This document shows, piece after piece, positions 36,081-46,849 of a stretch of DNA of 64,000 nt. Numbering within the stretch: position 1 is the stretch's first letter; each line of letters begins with the position of its first letter. A program made the position numbers and the translations under genes. The notes under the pieces are model-generated. The model did not search any database and was not told the DNA's origin. It saw only the letters and a list, made by a program, of their open reading frames with translations. This DNA comes from Membranipora membranacea (taxonomy: Eukaryota > Bryozoa > Gymnolaemata > Cheilostomatida > Membraniporidae): the NCBI GenBank assembly GCA_914767715.1, contig OU612069.1, positions 6,324,001 through 6,388,000 of the forward strand, written 5' to 3'.

Positions 36081-36812
36081 ATGCCCAATAATAGCTTCCC
36101 AACCCTGTCCATTGATCCAGGTAATATTTACGGATCAATGAAAGATTTCCTAAACCAGTTCACAGTGGCCTTACAGTTCGAGGTTTTTTACAAAGGTACA
36201 AAAACAGTTAAAGTCAGCGATCACGAAACAGAGGTAGAGATTTTCACAGAGATAATCAAAGCTTTTGCCCTTTTGAGGTCCGTTGGTGAAGAAGTCCATC
36301 AAGCTTTGGAAGCCCAAGGGATTTAAATTACTGACCCCGATATTACATACGAAGCTGTGTTGAATGCCCTGAAAGCCAATTATGAATGGGAAGAATCCTT
36401 AAATGCCAAGCTATGGAACTTTTCAAGTGCCCAACAGCAAACAGGAGAACAGCCCAGGGATTGTTTGAGAAGGGTAGAACGCCTCCCCCGAACCACAGGT
36501 GTATTTAAGAGCACAGAAGGGGGTCTGGATCCAGGTAAAACCAAAGCTGCTAATGACTGTGCTGAAAGGATCTGTAAAACAATAGCCCAGATTACTGTTG
36601 ACAATGGTCTTAAAGATACCAAGTTACGTATGGAACTGATGGCTATGAATGATTTGGACTGGGAAAAGTTGACTACAATTTTGACTAACTGTGGCAGAGC
36701 AAGCGAGTCAGAAATAGAGCTAGAAAATCATCAACCTCAGCCAATCCTCATTCCTGTTAAGAAGGAAGTTGCATACTCCAAACTGCTAGTCCTCTCCCGT
36801 GGACGCAGTTGA
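36081..36812 (+). pseudogene. gag-like protein of the LTR element, with in-frame stop
   Basis: One frame covers about 244 codons from an ATG at 36081 to a TGA at 36810-36812, broken by a single TAA at 36324-36326. The predicted product is hydrophilic and helical: an N-terminal part of 81 residues before the stop, then a region with 'LWNFSSAQQQTGEQPRDCLRR' features and two Cys-containing helices. Its place between leader and purine tract, and the 'LWNFxQxxxExxxDxLxR' style pattern, fit a capsid-type Gag. I see no CCHC zinc knuckle. The family (Gypsy, BEL or other) cannot be assigned from this. It could also be an unrelated captured protein. Confidence 0.65.
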
Positions 36813-37316
36813 ACCCAACTCCTACCCCAGTTATGGCCCAGAGTCAAAAGAGAAAAGCCCCATCTCCGGAAAACTCTCCCCAAAGGCCTGCATCTTACGA
36901 TCCCCTTAGTGATTCTGATTCTGAAGAAGACCCCTGCGACCCTGATAACTCACGCAGAGTTAGTTACATCCAACCCGTTATCTTTACCAGCTATAGCCGT
37001 TCCAACTAATACCAAAACCATTGGTGACCAAGCCAATGTTCCCTCCCATGACCCTAAGAGAGGTAACAAACCAACTGGTGCTTAGTGTGCATCACCACCC
37101 AGTGGTGCGTCTACTGTAACCGATGTGGAAGTTGATCAAACACCAGACGATACCCAAAGTTTGATCATCAGTCATTCTAGAAGCGACCCGTCCTTGTTTG
37201 TTGGTGATCAAGTTCAAGATGAGCCAAAAGTTGAAATCCCCGAAAGCTCACGCCCAAGAGCAACCTCTGGTTCTTCCAGATCTGGCAAATTTGCTGTTGT
37301 CAAAAAAAGTTATTAA
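36809..37316 (+). pseudogene. downstream acidic and serine-rich reading frames of the LTR element
   Basis: Two short frames follow. 36809-37009 overlaps the gag stop by four bases and is basic, then rich in Ser, Asp and Glu (SDSDSEEDP). 37125-37316, back in the gag frame, is acidic and then Ser/Arg-rich. The composition suggests a degenerated Gag C-terminus broken by frameshifts. A four-base ATGA-type overlap is also what a reinitiation junction would look like. No enzyme motif is present. Confidence 0.5.
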
Positions 37317-37845
37317 AAGTAAAATCAACTCTCTTCTCCCTGACCAAGCCAAAACCCAAAGAGGGAGATGATTGAATTGAATAACAATAGTAATAATGAA
37401 TTAATATGGTGATTGAATTTTAATGTAGGGTTTTTAGAAGAAACGTTGAATTTAAACCATGTTATATCTTGCATTATAGCTTGATAGTGTCCCTTTCTAC
37501 ATTAATTATATAACCAATTCCATATGTACCTATTCCATGTTCCTTACCAGCTATATAATTCTAAGTAGTACCAGATTCATCATCTTTACCAGTTGCTTGA
37601 AATTTAAACCATGATGCATCACATCCTGTCATATTCATTGTGTTTACCAGGTGTGTGATTAATACTAATGATGAATTCCAAGTGCCTGGTTAGCTCGTCG
37701 GTTCAATAACTTACGGAGCTAGTTATACTTGATCTGACCATAACAATTCCAATATCACAGTGAGACGCCAGTCCTTTTTAACCATCCCCATATCTCACTC
37801 CCCTATGTTGATTTCCTTTCAAATACACAATCGAGAAAAAAAGGA

Positions 37846-37878
37846 AGACATGTGAGAATTGAATAAAGAGGGAAGGCA
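37846..37878 (+). promoter_or_regulatory. polypurine tract, partly duplicated
   Basis: AAAGAGGGAAGG followed by CA lies directly against the TG of the 3' LTR. A second, slightly different purine run with the first bases of an LTR (AAAAAAAGGAAGACATGTGAG) lies just upstream, around 37839-37858. The PPT-LTR junction has therefore been duplicated in tandem. Confidence 0.6.
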
Positions 37879-38069
37879 TGTGAGAGTTGAACAATCTAAA
37901 CTCTTATATCATTGGCCTATATATCTCAGGCATAGATCGGAACTACGTTAGAACCCGGGAACCTCAAATGTGTGCCTCAGCCCTTTACATCTAATATTTC
38001 AAGGTGAGAAGTCATAAAATTAATTCTCTCATCAATATTAGCTATTATACTTGTCACATAAGTATCACA
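37879..38069 (+). repeat. 3' long terminal repeat
   Basis: TGTGAGAGTTGAAC to AAGTATCACA, followed by the ATTGG duplication at 38070-38074. It has a 4-base deletion relative to the 5' LTR near its first quarter. Confidence 0.87.
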
Positions 38070-39110
38070 ATTGGAACAGACCTAAATGGACCTAGATGAA
38101 CATGCGCGACAATGGCTGGTTTAGGCCACAAAAATTTTGCAATCATTGATTTAAGTTTCATATATCACCAATACAACGTCAATCGAACCAAGTCACATTT
38201 TATTAAAGCAGTCTTTTAGAAACCAGTCTTTGATTTGGTCAAACACTTATTTTCTCTTGACATACTTTTTTGAGAACAAACTACTGCAGCCTGTCTAGCA
38301 ATCCTGTACAAAGAGAACTAGTTGTGTTACTGTTGAGCTATTTGAAGACTAGATGCATAAAAATGACAAAAAGAGAAGGTTGTGTTAATTTGAAAATGTC
38401 CAGTTATGTCTTTTCTCTTTACATGAGAGCTTCAATTCAGTTTCGATCAATGAAACCTAATAGGTGACCAATTTTGAATTGTGTGCATGATGAATATTGC
38501 TAATATAGTTAAATTGTTAATATCGAATCGTAATATAATTGCATATGTATGTCCTTTCATTTTCCTTGCGCCTATTTAAATCGATGATGCACCAACTAAA
38601 TTATTTGCACTTTAAACCGGAGTTCCCAATTTTAAGTTTTCCTGAAAGGAATTTTGGTGTAATGGGGTCAGCCCAATGTTGTCCTGACCTCTTTTAGCGC
38701 CGCTGTAAGGAAGCGCATCTTGCTTACCCAAAGGTACTACTGTTGCAAACATCTGACTCACATGTTTTTTTTCAGATATTCGTAGGTATTTCTAGCGATG
38801 CAAGTTACACGATTCAGATTTGAAACTTATTCTATAATTGCTGACTAAAAATATAAACTTAATATGTAAATATCAATGCTTTATTAAACTTGCTTTCTAG
38901 TGATGCATGTTATGGGATTCAATTTATCAATCCATAGTGACATTTCACTCCATCCATAAAAAAATGTGGAGTATTCACTAGCCTTAGCTTCTGACTGGTA
39001 TAATTGTGATGCATTGATACTCGATGCATCAAAGACAGATGTTATGACATGTTATGTCAATGAGATTAAACTTAACCTAACCCAGTCATAGGTAACTTTA
39101 AGATAAATCA
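38070..39110 (+). repeat. modules K (end), L, M, N, O and a LINE-E fragment
   Basis: It continues the K copy cut by the retrotransposon and runs in standard order to the LINE-E fragment at about 38990-39110, which precedes the LRR exon. The TTAA-type site near 38606 has no insert. Confidence 0.7.
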
Positions 39111-39155
39111 CCAAACTCACAGGGAAGAAACTAATTGTGTCTGCGTCTGACTCAC

Positions 39156-39296
39156 CTGTCTGGAAGGCTGGTCAAGCCACAGCCCCTCGCAACTATACTC
39201 TTCAATGATCGAATTTCCCCCAATCCTGCAGGTAATGTCTGTAGACCCTTATTCCCACTAACACCTAACGACTCCAGTCCTGGCAGTGTGCAGATG
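39156..39296 (-). CDS. LRR exon, two leucine-rich repeats, intact
   Basis: This internal exon of the minus-strand LRR gene is 141 bp, with acceptor ATCCACCACAG at 39297 and upstream and donor GTGAGT at 39155-39150. It is phase 2 at both ends and open throughout: ICTLPGLESLGVSG, then GLQTLPAGLGEIRSLKSI, then CGLTSLPD. When joined to exon 46709-46849, the split codon becomes Ser and the junction reads LPESICTLPGLE, a textbook LRR turn, which supports this splice. The 24- and 23-residue repeats have the form LxxLxxxxNxxLxxLPxxLG. Flanking intron on both sides is part of the duplicated array, so this exon and 10183-10323 are duplicates. Confidence 0.87.
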
Positions 39297-39469
39297 CTGT
39301 GGTGGATAAATAGCAGAATGTTAAAATACCATGCAATACTGCTTGTCAGTTGATAGAGCAAAGCGAATTGAGCAACGCATTCTATTAATTGGAGAAAGTT
39401 TCAGATTGATCAATTAACCATGTAAGTTGTAACTATCAGATATAGATGTTAGATGATTATATTCATGTA

Positions 39470-40110
39470 TTTTTAATCCCATGTCAAAGAGATCAAATCA
39501 AACCTAACTCAATCATAGCAAACATTGAGAGAGAGCGTAAGTTTTTGAATGAAACCTTAGCTGCAGTCGTGTACACAAGGTAAATAAAACCAAAGATTGA
39601 ATATAACCTTATTGTTCTACTTAAGATATCTAAAAGAGTCCTAAGAGTCGATAGAAGATGTTTAAACATCATAAATCTAAATTATCTTAAATTTAGACAA
39701 GGAAAAATCATGTCAATTTCATCATCGAGCGGTACCATTATTTATACCTTTTAACCGTTTTCAAACTGACTTGAATTGGTCTCACTAGTGAACTTTGGAG
39801 CCAAATTATTAAATGACTTGCCTCTGACCATAAAGCTGTGCCCTGAGCTCAAATTATTCAAGTTAGACATAAAAATCCACTTTTTTGTGCAGAATTATTA
39901 AACTTTTCTACCTCATAATACTTGTATTTTTATTCTTCTTAATCTAAAAATGTCAACTGTAATCTCTTAATTTTTACGTTTTGGTTTTCCTAGTAGTTCA
40001 AACACACTTTCATTATTTTATTCTTTTAAAAGAAATCCTTGGTACCCAGGTTATGGACCATATTCCCTTGACCTGTTAATACTACCAGAATGAATATGCA
40101 ATATATATAA
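39470..40110 (+). mobile_element. LINE fragment (local family E), RT C-terminus and 3' UTR
   Basis: It matches 10470-11010 with a longer 3' part. It encodes broken thumb sequence, then the 'GAKLLNDLPLTIKLCPELK' C-terminal block (about 39800-39850), then the 3' end with 'CCTTGGTACCC'. Confidence 0.65.
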
Positions 40111-42142
40111 GTGATTATGTGAGCATTGTTTTAATTAAGGTTGTATCCCTGTTGATTAATATTACTTTTCACAGGTTTCAAGATTATATATCACAAAGCT
40201 AGAAGATATCCATAGATTGGTTCTCCCAAATGCCAATAATACTGATACACCTATGGCATAAAATAATTAAATTAAAAATGACAATCTGTTGCCACAACTC
40301 TGGAAATTGGTATTGCATATCTTTTTCAGCATGTCAACAACACTCTGAATCATCAAAATCAAAGATATAGTCTGCTGTGCCTGGCCGGTGGCTTTATTTT
40401 TGTGTGCCTAATACTGTTTGCTGACAAAACACTAGTCTAGAAGTTTTGAAATATTACAACATAACGCAGTGGAATTGCAGTGTGTGCCCCTGAGCGATGT
40501 AAGATGGTTGAGATACAATGCTTGGATGCTGCTTGAATTTGCTACTCTGCGACAGGGATTTGTGAGATCTAGTATCTATTATCAGTGCTAATAGTGTTGC
40601 CTGATGTGTAAATTTGCTGTAAGGTTATGATCTGGGCAAGATGCTGAAACTTGGTGGCCTGAAGTTAGAAGAGGCAAGCTCATAAGACTTGACTAGTTAT
40701 CTTATAGGTATTAAAAAAAGTTAGAGTGTATTGTGATCAGAGTAATCCCCCTGTACTGAAATGACTTAGGTAAAGTAATGAATAAATCTGCCAGACCATG
40801 TTTTAGAATCCCAATATTTCTCTGTCATGTGGAGGTTTCTAAAATCACTGGTTCTTCTATCATACCTAGGTACTCTTTATATTCTGCTTTCACAATTAAA
40901 TATGGGTTCCATTTTCATATTACGAACAAAAATCTAAGTCGGCATTCGATACTCATATTCTGATATTATTTTAAGTGATGTCATGTTAGAAGACAAGACT
41001 ACAGGTTCACATCAAATCTTCGGTGTGATATTAATATTGTATCACTGTATTGTGCTGAGTGTGAGGCCTCTATACAATTCAATGCTTTTCATTGTTTCAA
41101 CCTTTGGTAAACAAAAGAATCCTTTATATGCTGTGCCTGATTCTTTTCAATAGAGGATAAATGTAGCATGTCAGCTTGAATCCAAAGTTTATATGAGAAA
41201 ACTAAGAATAAATTTTAAGAAATGCTGCATTAAATGAAGGGAAAATATGATAGAGTGACCCTAAATGATTCATCTATTGGTAACGTCACAGCGAGGTCAC
41301 ACGAAAAATTTGACGCTTCTAGCATTTGTAGAAGTGCATTTTAATTAATTCATCTGGTTAATTAAAGATAATTTTTTGCCAACATTCCATCATGTTTAAT
41401 GAAATTCATCATTTTTCGCATTCATTTCATTAATTGAATAGTGATTAAACCACCAAGTGTGGACAATAACTGTGTTGAAACCTTTAGTAGGTGTTGAATT
41501 TTATTTTTAAGCACTCACCACCAGGTAAGTGGCTGACAGGATACCCGACCGTCAGCCTGTGTCCATGCGGACACAGTTGGGGGGGGGGACAACCTGTTCT
41601 GGACCGGTATAGACGGAAGGGCAACTTGTTTTATTGGACAGACCAATTTTGCTGAACAGGCATGAGCGGATAGTCAAATTTCTTCAGCTTGATCCGAAGC
41701 CTTTACCGACTGGCCCCTAGTGAAATTACATTGTTGCTAGCATGGTGCCTAGTTGACATTATGCTGAGAACAGCTTAAATTAAGAGATTGTATGTGCCAG
41801 TTAAAAGTCTTCATCCACAAGAAGAGATGTTAGAGCCTGTGTAAAATTGCACAGGATAGTCAATGATGACAGGAGCACATCTGAAAGCTGAAAATCCCTC
41901 CTGGTTAGGAAGCCCTAACCTGAGCAACCCTGATTATCACAAGAGACATTATTTTAAATGACTTAGATTTATATATGTTTATAATTTTAGCAATCTTAGA
42001 AGTTGTGCCCATTTCATATTTTCTTAAAAGTTAGTAATTGATAGATCATTGAACTGAGGCAGTTCTTGACATTTACGGGACAACCTGTACTGAAAAGGCA
42101 TAAGCAGATGGAAAATTTGTTTTAATGGACAGACAGTTTTAA
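40111..42142 (+). repeat. modules R, A, B, D (truncated) and K (start)
   Basis: R (40160-40420), extended A (40440-40955) and B (40955-41460) are followed by a jump into D (41470-41850) that skips C, then a piece of module I/J (41850-42060) and the first 70 bases of K. These joins differ from every other copy, so the right end of the array is rearranged. No gene is supported. Confidence 0.65.
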
Positions 42143-43552
42143 CAGCATTATAAAACAAACTTCATGAGATGATCATAAAATGATGATGTAGTGATGGAAG
42201 AACTGTGATGCTATAACATTGTTTAAATTGAATACTTTTTGATAGCATGATCATAACATCATTATAAGCTGTTTTCTCACATTTAACAGTAATGTATCAT
42301 CATGTCAAAAATAATGTTTGACTAATACTTCGAACCAAAGATTCTGCTATAACTGACTCTGAACATTGTGATTACCATTCTGTATCCTATTAGACAATAA
42401 CCCAATCCCATCATTTACACACCATGTAATACTTGATAAATTTGTATGCAAAATGTTGTTACAATGTTCACCGTTTGCTGGGTTGTTGACCTTCATTTGT
42501 AACAAGAATTCAAACAGCTTTTAGGTTATGGAATAAAGGGATCACAAAAATTCTCAGGGATCAACATATTATTAGCATTTATAAACTTGGATTGTCAGCA
42601 TTGTGATAGGTAAACTATAAAAAAAAATCCCTTTACTTTTATATCTACTGGTAGGTACACATAACAATTGTCTTAAACAAACTGCTCACATGGATTTGTA
42701 AATAAAAGGCAATATCTCCTTGTCTAGCATACTCTGCAAGTCATCATCGAAAAGGTAATAAAACTGCCAACACAGGTCTCCAAAATTTAAATTCACACTT
42801 CCGCTTTTGAATTTTACTAATCGCAGTCACGTAGATATGTTGGTGGTTGGTTGTTTGGATGATCTAAATACAATAGCTTTATTATCAGTTTTAACGCTTT
42901 GTATATTTGGTATTTATTACAGGTCATTGCCATCATCCGAAGGGCAAATCCTCCACCTGTACTATTTAAATATTTACAAACATATTCAACTGTCAACTAA
43001 TAGTCCATTGAAATAATGAAAGTGAAAGATTTGAAAGAGTTCCAAAAAAGTTGCCACCTCTATAAATGGGGTGCAATCATAGACTTGATTATAAACCTAG
43101 ACATGACACTATATTATGGATATTGAGGCACTGAGGGATTCAATTGTGGGCAACGCAGCGTCATTGGAAGGTGTAGAAGCAATGATGCTATCATTGATTT
43201 TCTGTCCACAATCCAGGTTTTTTGTTCATAACTCGATCAATTTTGATCGGATTTTGAGTTTGAAAATTACAATAGATTAAGCATCTTATCTCATTTACGA
43301 TTTGGAACTCAGTGACTTATATGGATTTTGTAGTTCAATAGCTGTAAGAATCATCATCTCCTTATTTGTATAAATATTTAAACTAGAGTTGTTACCCCAC
43401 AAATTTGGTATATATATAAAAAGTCTTTTGTTCTGCCAAACAAAATCCACAAGAAATTTAGAAGAATAGAAACAAAAGACAGTGGATATTCTAGTTTCTT
43501 TCAACTGATGTGTCTTTCAATTGAAAGCCCAGCAGTTTTGAATTCGACACCC
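42143..43552 (+). repeat. segmental duplication, copy 2 (copy 1 at 3396-4735)
   Basis: It is collinear with copy 1, including the inverted module C at about 43080-43310. It closes the mosaic array on the right. Confidence 0.75.
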
Positions 43553-46500
43553 TATACTAGAATTAAATTTCATGTATCCAATTTGGCCCTCAAATCGATT
43601 CCACACCGAGATATAGAATTTAAGTGGGCAAAATATGTTGCTAAGCTGAACTAAAACTAAGCAAAAGTAATGGATAAAAATTCATGCAGCAGCAGTGAAT
43701 CTTTTCTGAGTTGTATAAGGATGTATGAGGAAAGGTCTTGAATTTCTTGACCTTGTCTGAGTACCAAATTTTAGAGAACGATGGTCACCAACATTGTGTT
43801 CCACAGTCAATCTATGTCACATTATCATCCTGCGCACAGGATTGATTTTTACTAGGCAGACCATCAATCGAATCATAAAATCAACGAAAAATTTGCCTAA
43901 GTTAGATTCAAATATAGGAGCAAATTTTCATATTGGCCTATATCACCATATAAAATAAGTGATAAATGGATTCATGTAGAATGTAATGTGTATTGTTTTA
44001 CAATAAAGTATACCTAGCGTGCTGACTTATGATGAATTACAACACATTGGAGTATGCTTATCGTGGTAAGGTTAAGGCAAAATCTGTAAGTGAGATACAT
44101 AATGGTCAGCTGCAACAAATCCTAGACAAAAATGAACGTGAACAAGAGGTCAGCTGACAACCAGCACAAGGCCTTAATGACAGCAGCAGGCAAGATCAAC
44201 ACTCGTCTGAATGCCATCGAGTCTGATTAAAGAGGTTTCTTCACTTCACTGGCCAATATGCACAATGAGATGTAACTGGTGTAAAAGCAAGGTTTGAAGA
44301 ACTCAACATACAACAACTACAAGCTTATAATGAAGACAAATCAGAAAAAGCTTTGGCCGTCATCCACACTGTCGATAAAATCAACGAACGCTGTTAATAG
44401 CTAATATCCCGGAGAGCCGCAATGAAGCACATCAAAAATTGTTCTATCACTAGCAAGTCACCTGGATACTACCATCTCACCAAGTGACATAGATGCCTCG
44501 TAAGCCTTTCATTATATTTAAATAATTGGTCTGGTATGCTAAGAATTTGAAATCCTTTGTAGACCATTGTTCATCGGACAATATTTAGCTTTGTATCGGC
44601 AATATATTTTGGTAATGAACTTTCATGGGGGATGGGGTTGTGCGCGAATGTCATAACTGTGGTACATATTGGATGGTATCACATGTAAAATACCATATTG
44701 ACAGCAGCCCAATATTTTGAATCTTGAATTCAATCAATCTAAAAGTCATGTCATATCCTCTAGCTCCCCTGTCAAACCTCATACCCAAACCCTCATACTT
44801 GATGGAAATAATTTTGAACGGCCTGAAAAATGAGATACTTTCGTGTAATAGTGGATAAATGTAAAATGTTTCATGAGCATGTGCAATCTGTTTTTATCGG
44901 CATCAAGAAGAATGTATGTTATGGATGATTTTGTGTATCTAGCTCTAAACTTATAGCAACTATGTTTTTCAAAAGCCCCTGATCCATATTTGTTTACCTT
45001 ATATATTTACTGTAGCTACGCCAATTTCCAATAAGGCTATCAGAAGAATATCAGAATTTCTCAATAGGCTGCAGCCCAAAAATTTCAATGGAATAGAGGC
45101 AAATCAAGGGAGTTGGGTATATCCTAAGCAACTGCTGTTATGATGATGATGATCATTGGTACTCGTTTTCTGCATTGGGTGTGACCGTTCAAAAGCCAAT
45201 GATGAGAGCAATTTTCTGTTAGTTTTCTCAACAACTTGAAGGTGTTATGTATTTGATTGTGTAGATAATTCTTCCGGGTGTATTCTGAATTCCTGCTCAG
45301 CAGTTGTGGCTAGAGGGTAGGGAAAATCAAGTGAATAGGGAAAAAATGCATTGCAATTCAACCCTGGTTCTTACTCTGCAACTCGGAGTATGCATTGCGG
45401 AGGAAGGAAAAAATTGTTACGATAGTGAAAATAATATGCGGAAAAGAATAGAATATAAGAGTAAAATTAAGTATTAATTTCATATTCCAATAACCTAAAT
45501 GACAAAAAGTCAATATTATGCATTGATAGTAACTTTTAGCCAAACGGCGCGAAATTCAGCTCCCTGTACTCCTGTCAGCAATGCTGTGCTGCCAAAGGAG
45601 TAAACCTCAATTTTAAAACAGCCTCTTGAAGACCCCAAGTGGAAGATCCAAAATATCACAAGCATGCTATCCAAATAGGTTACAGGCCAGGAAGAATATT
45701 GGTGTCGCTCATCGCTGTTCTAACATCCGCTTGTTTCAATGGATCTTTTTCTACTCTTTCTTGTTTGAATTTCATACAGGTTGTCAATGATGTCACAGTT
45801 ATCTTTTCTTGTGAGAATGAAAAATTGATTGAAATTTGAACTTTTCCATATTCTGCTACCCATCCTTAAGATTCAGATCACTTTAACTGTTTTATTACGG
45901 TACCTCAACCCTTACGGTGTTACAATGTTGTGATGGGATATCTTATGGCAATTCCTGAATACATTTAGTTAGGCTTGAGAGTAAAATTGGCTTACTATTT
46001 AATATCAATTTTTAGCTTGGTATAACATGTGTAGTTGTATATCTTTGCCCAATTTTGTTTTTGGCAGCGTGTTATATTTTGTATTTTATTGAGGTGAGTT
46101 TGTGCGTGAGAAATTTCAATAATTTTAGATATTTGAACTGCATATCGAGTTACCAGCTTTTTAGCATAATTATATTTGTGTTTTCCTTGGCTTTTATGTT
46201 TTGAACATTGTCATCTCTATCAATGACAAACCATAGTTGTCATGACGTCAACTACTCCTCATTTGCGTTGCTGGTACTGTGCAGGAACTTATCTACTAAT
46301 TCAAAGGTGAAACAGGATTGGGGTGCTCACCACCACTAAGCCCTGTTATATCCCATGTCACTTATAACTATGAGATAATGGCCTGTCACGTCTCTAAATG
46401 CTGAGACATTATCAGTATTGTATTGTAGGGTGAAATGAGGAAAGTTAAATTATTCTCGCAATATTATCTACTTAAAAACATTTAAAATTTAGATAGTACA

Positions 46501-46702
46501 GTTGAACTTTGTATGGTTGAGGTAAACAGTAGCTGTTTGGTGTCAGTAATAGGGCACCAATTTGAGCACAATGATAAACACTTATCAGCTTTTCTAGGCT
46601 TTTAATATAGATATCTGCGATGAGATCAAACAGCAAATAAAATGAAATAGAACAGCTGTTACAACTACAACTAGTACTACTAGTACAGGAAGTGCGGATA
46701 TG
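43553..46702. other. intron with an old duplication (partner 51640-54780)
   Basis: Several phrases here recur in the same order at 51640-54780: around 43860 with 51680, 45470-45570 with 52080-52180, 45640-45790 with 52270-52430, and 45850-46030 with 54545-54760. The pair is more diverged than the 4.7-43 kb array. Apart from the ORF1-like scrap at 44050-44520 no coding content is recognised. Confidence 0.5.
44050..44520 (+). pseudogene. possible LINE ORF1 remnant
   Basis: The plus strand, in broken frames, encodes polar, coiled-coil-like segments ('ARFEELNIQQLQAYNED', 'HTVDKINER') and then, after a shift, 'LIANIPESRNEAHQKLFYH' and 'LDTTISPSDIDA'. That order, coiled coil then a nucleic-acid-binding 'xNIPE' strand, is typical of LINE ORF1 proteins. 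Stops and shifts are many. The call is tentative. Confidence 0.45.
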
Positions 46703-46708
46703 ACTTAC

Positions 46709-46849
46709 CTCTCTGGTAGACAAGTGATGCTGCATCGGTACACGTCCAAGCGCTTTAGAGATTTCAGATCTCCTAACTCTGTGGGTAATGTCTGTAGCTT
46801 CCTGCTATCCCATAAATATAACACCTCAAGTTCTTTCAGACTGCAGACA
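46709..46849 (-). CDS. LRR exon, two leucine-rich repeats, the first of the 141-bp series
   Basis: The acceptor has a long pyrimidine tract (TTTTTTTTCCACCACAG) and the donor is GTAAGT at 46708-46703. The exon is 141 bp, phase 2 at both ends, and reads VCSLKELEVLYLWDS, then KLQTLPTELGDLKSLKRLDV, then 'SITCLPE'. Spliced to exon 2 it completes the split Ser codon (AG|T) in frame. It is much more diverged from the other copies than they are from each other, and its flanks are not part of the duplicated array. It therefore looks like the older, unduplicated neighbour. Confidence 0.87.

Larger units (their letters stand above)
35350..38069 (+). mobile_element. gag-only LTR retrotransposon, 2.72 kb
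   Basis: It is a complete element by structure: two LTRs of 196 and 191 bp starting TGTG and ending ...CAC(A), a 5-bp target duplication ATTGG on both sides, a primer-binding-like TGGCGCAGTCTGG right after the 5' LTR, a gag-like coding region and a purine tract (AAAGAGGGAAGG) just before the 3' LTR. There is no protease, reverse transcriptase, RNase H or integrase, so it must have relied on a partner element. The empty site is visible in sister copies of module K (for example near 8800). I count about 16 substitutions between the LTRs, roughly 8%, so the insertion is old. Confidence 0.88.

Noticed and set aside
36380-36622. Minus-strand 80-codon frame in the LTR element
   Set aside because: It is an antisense shadow of the gag-like frame.
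42807-43016. Hydrophobic 69-codon frame (also near 4085-4190)
   Set aside because: Both copies stay open over about 35 codons but nearly all differences change the residue with no silent excess, as expected for neutral drift. The AG|GT at its end is not a convincing splice pair.
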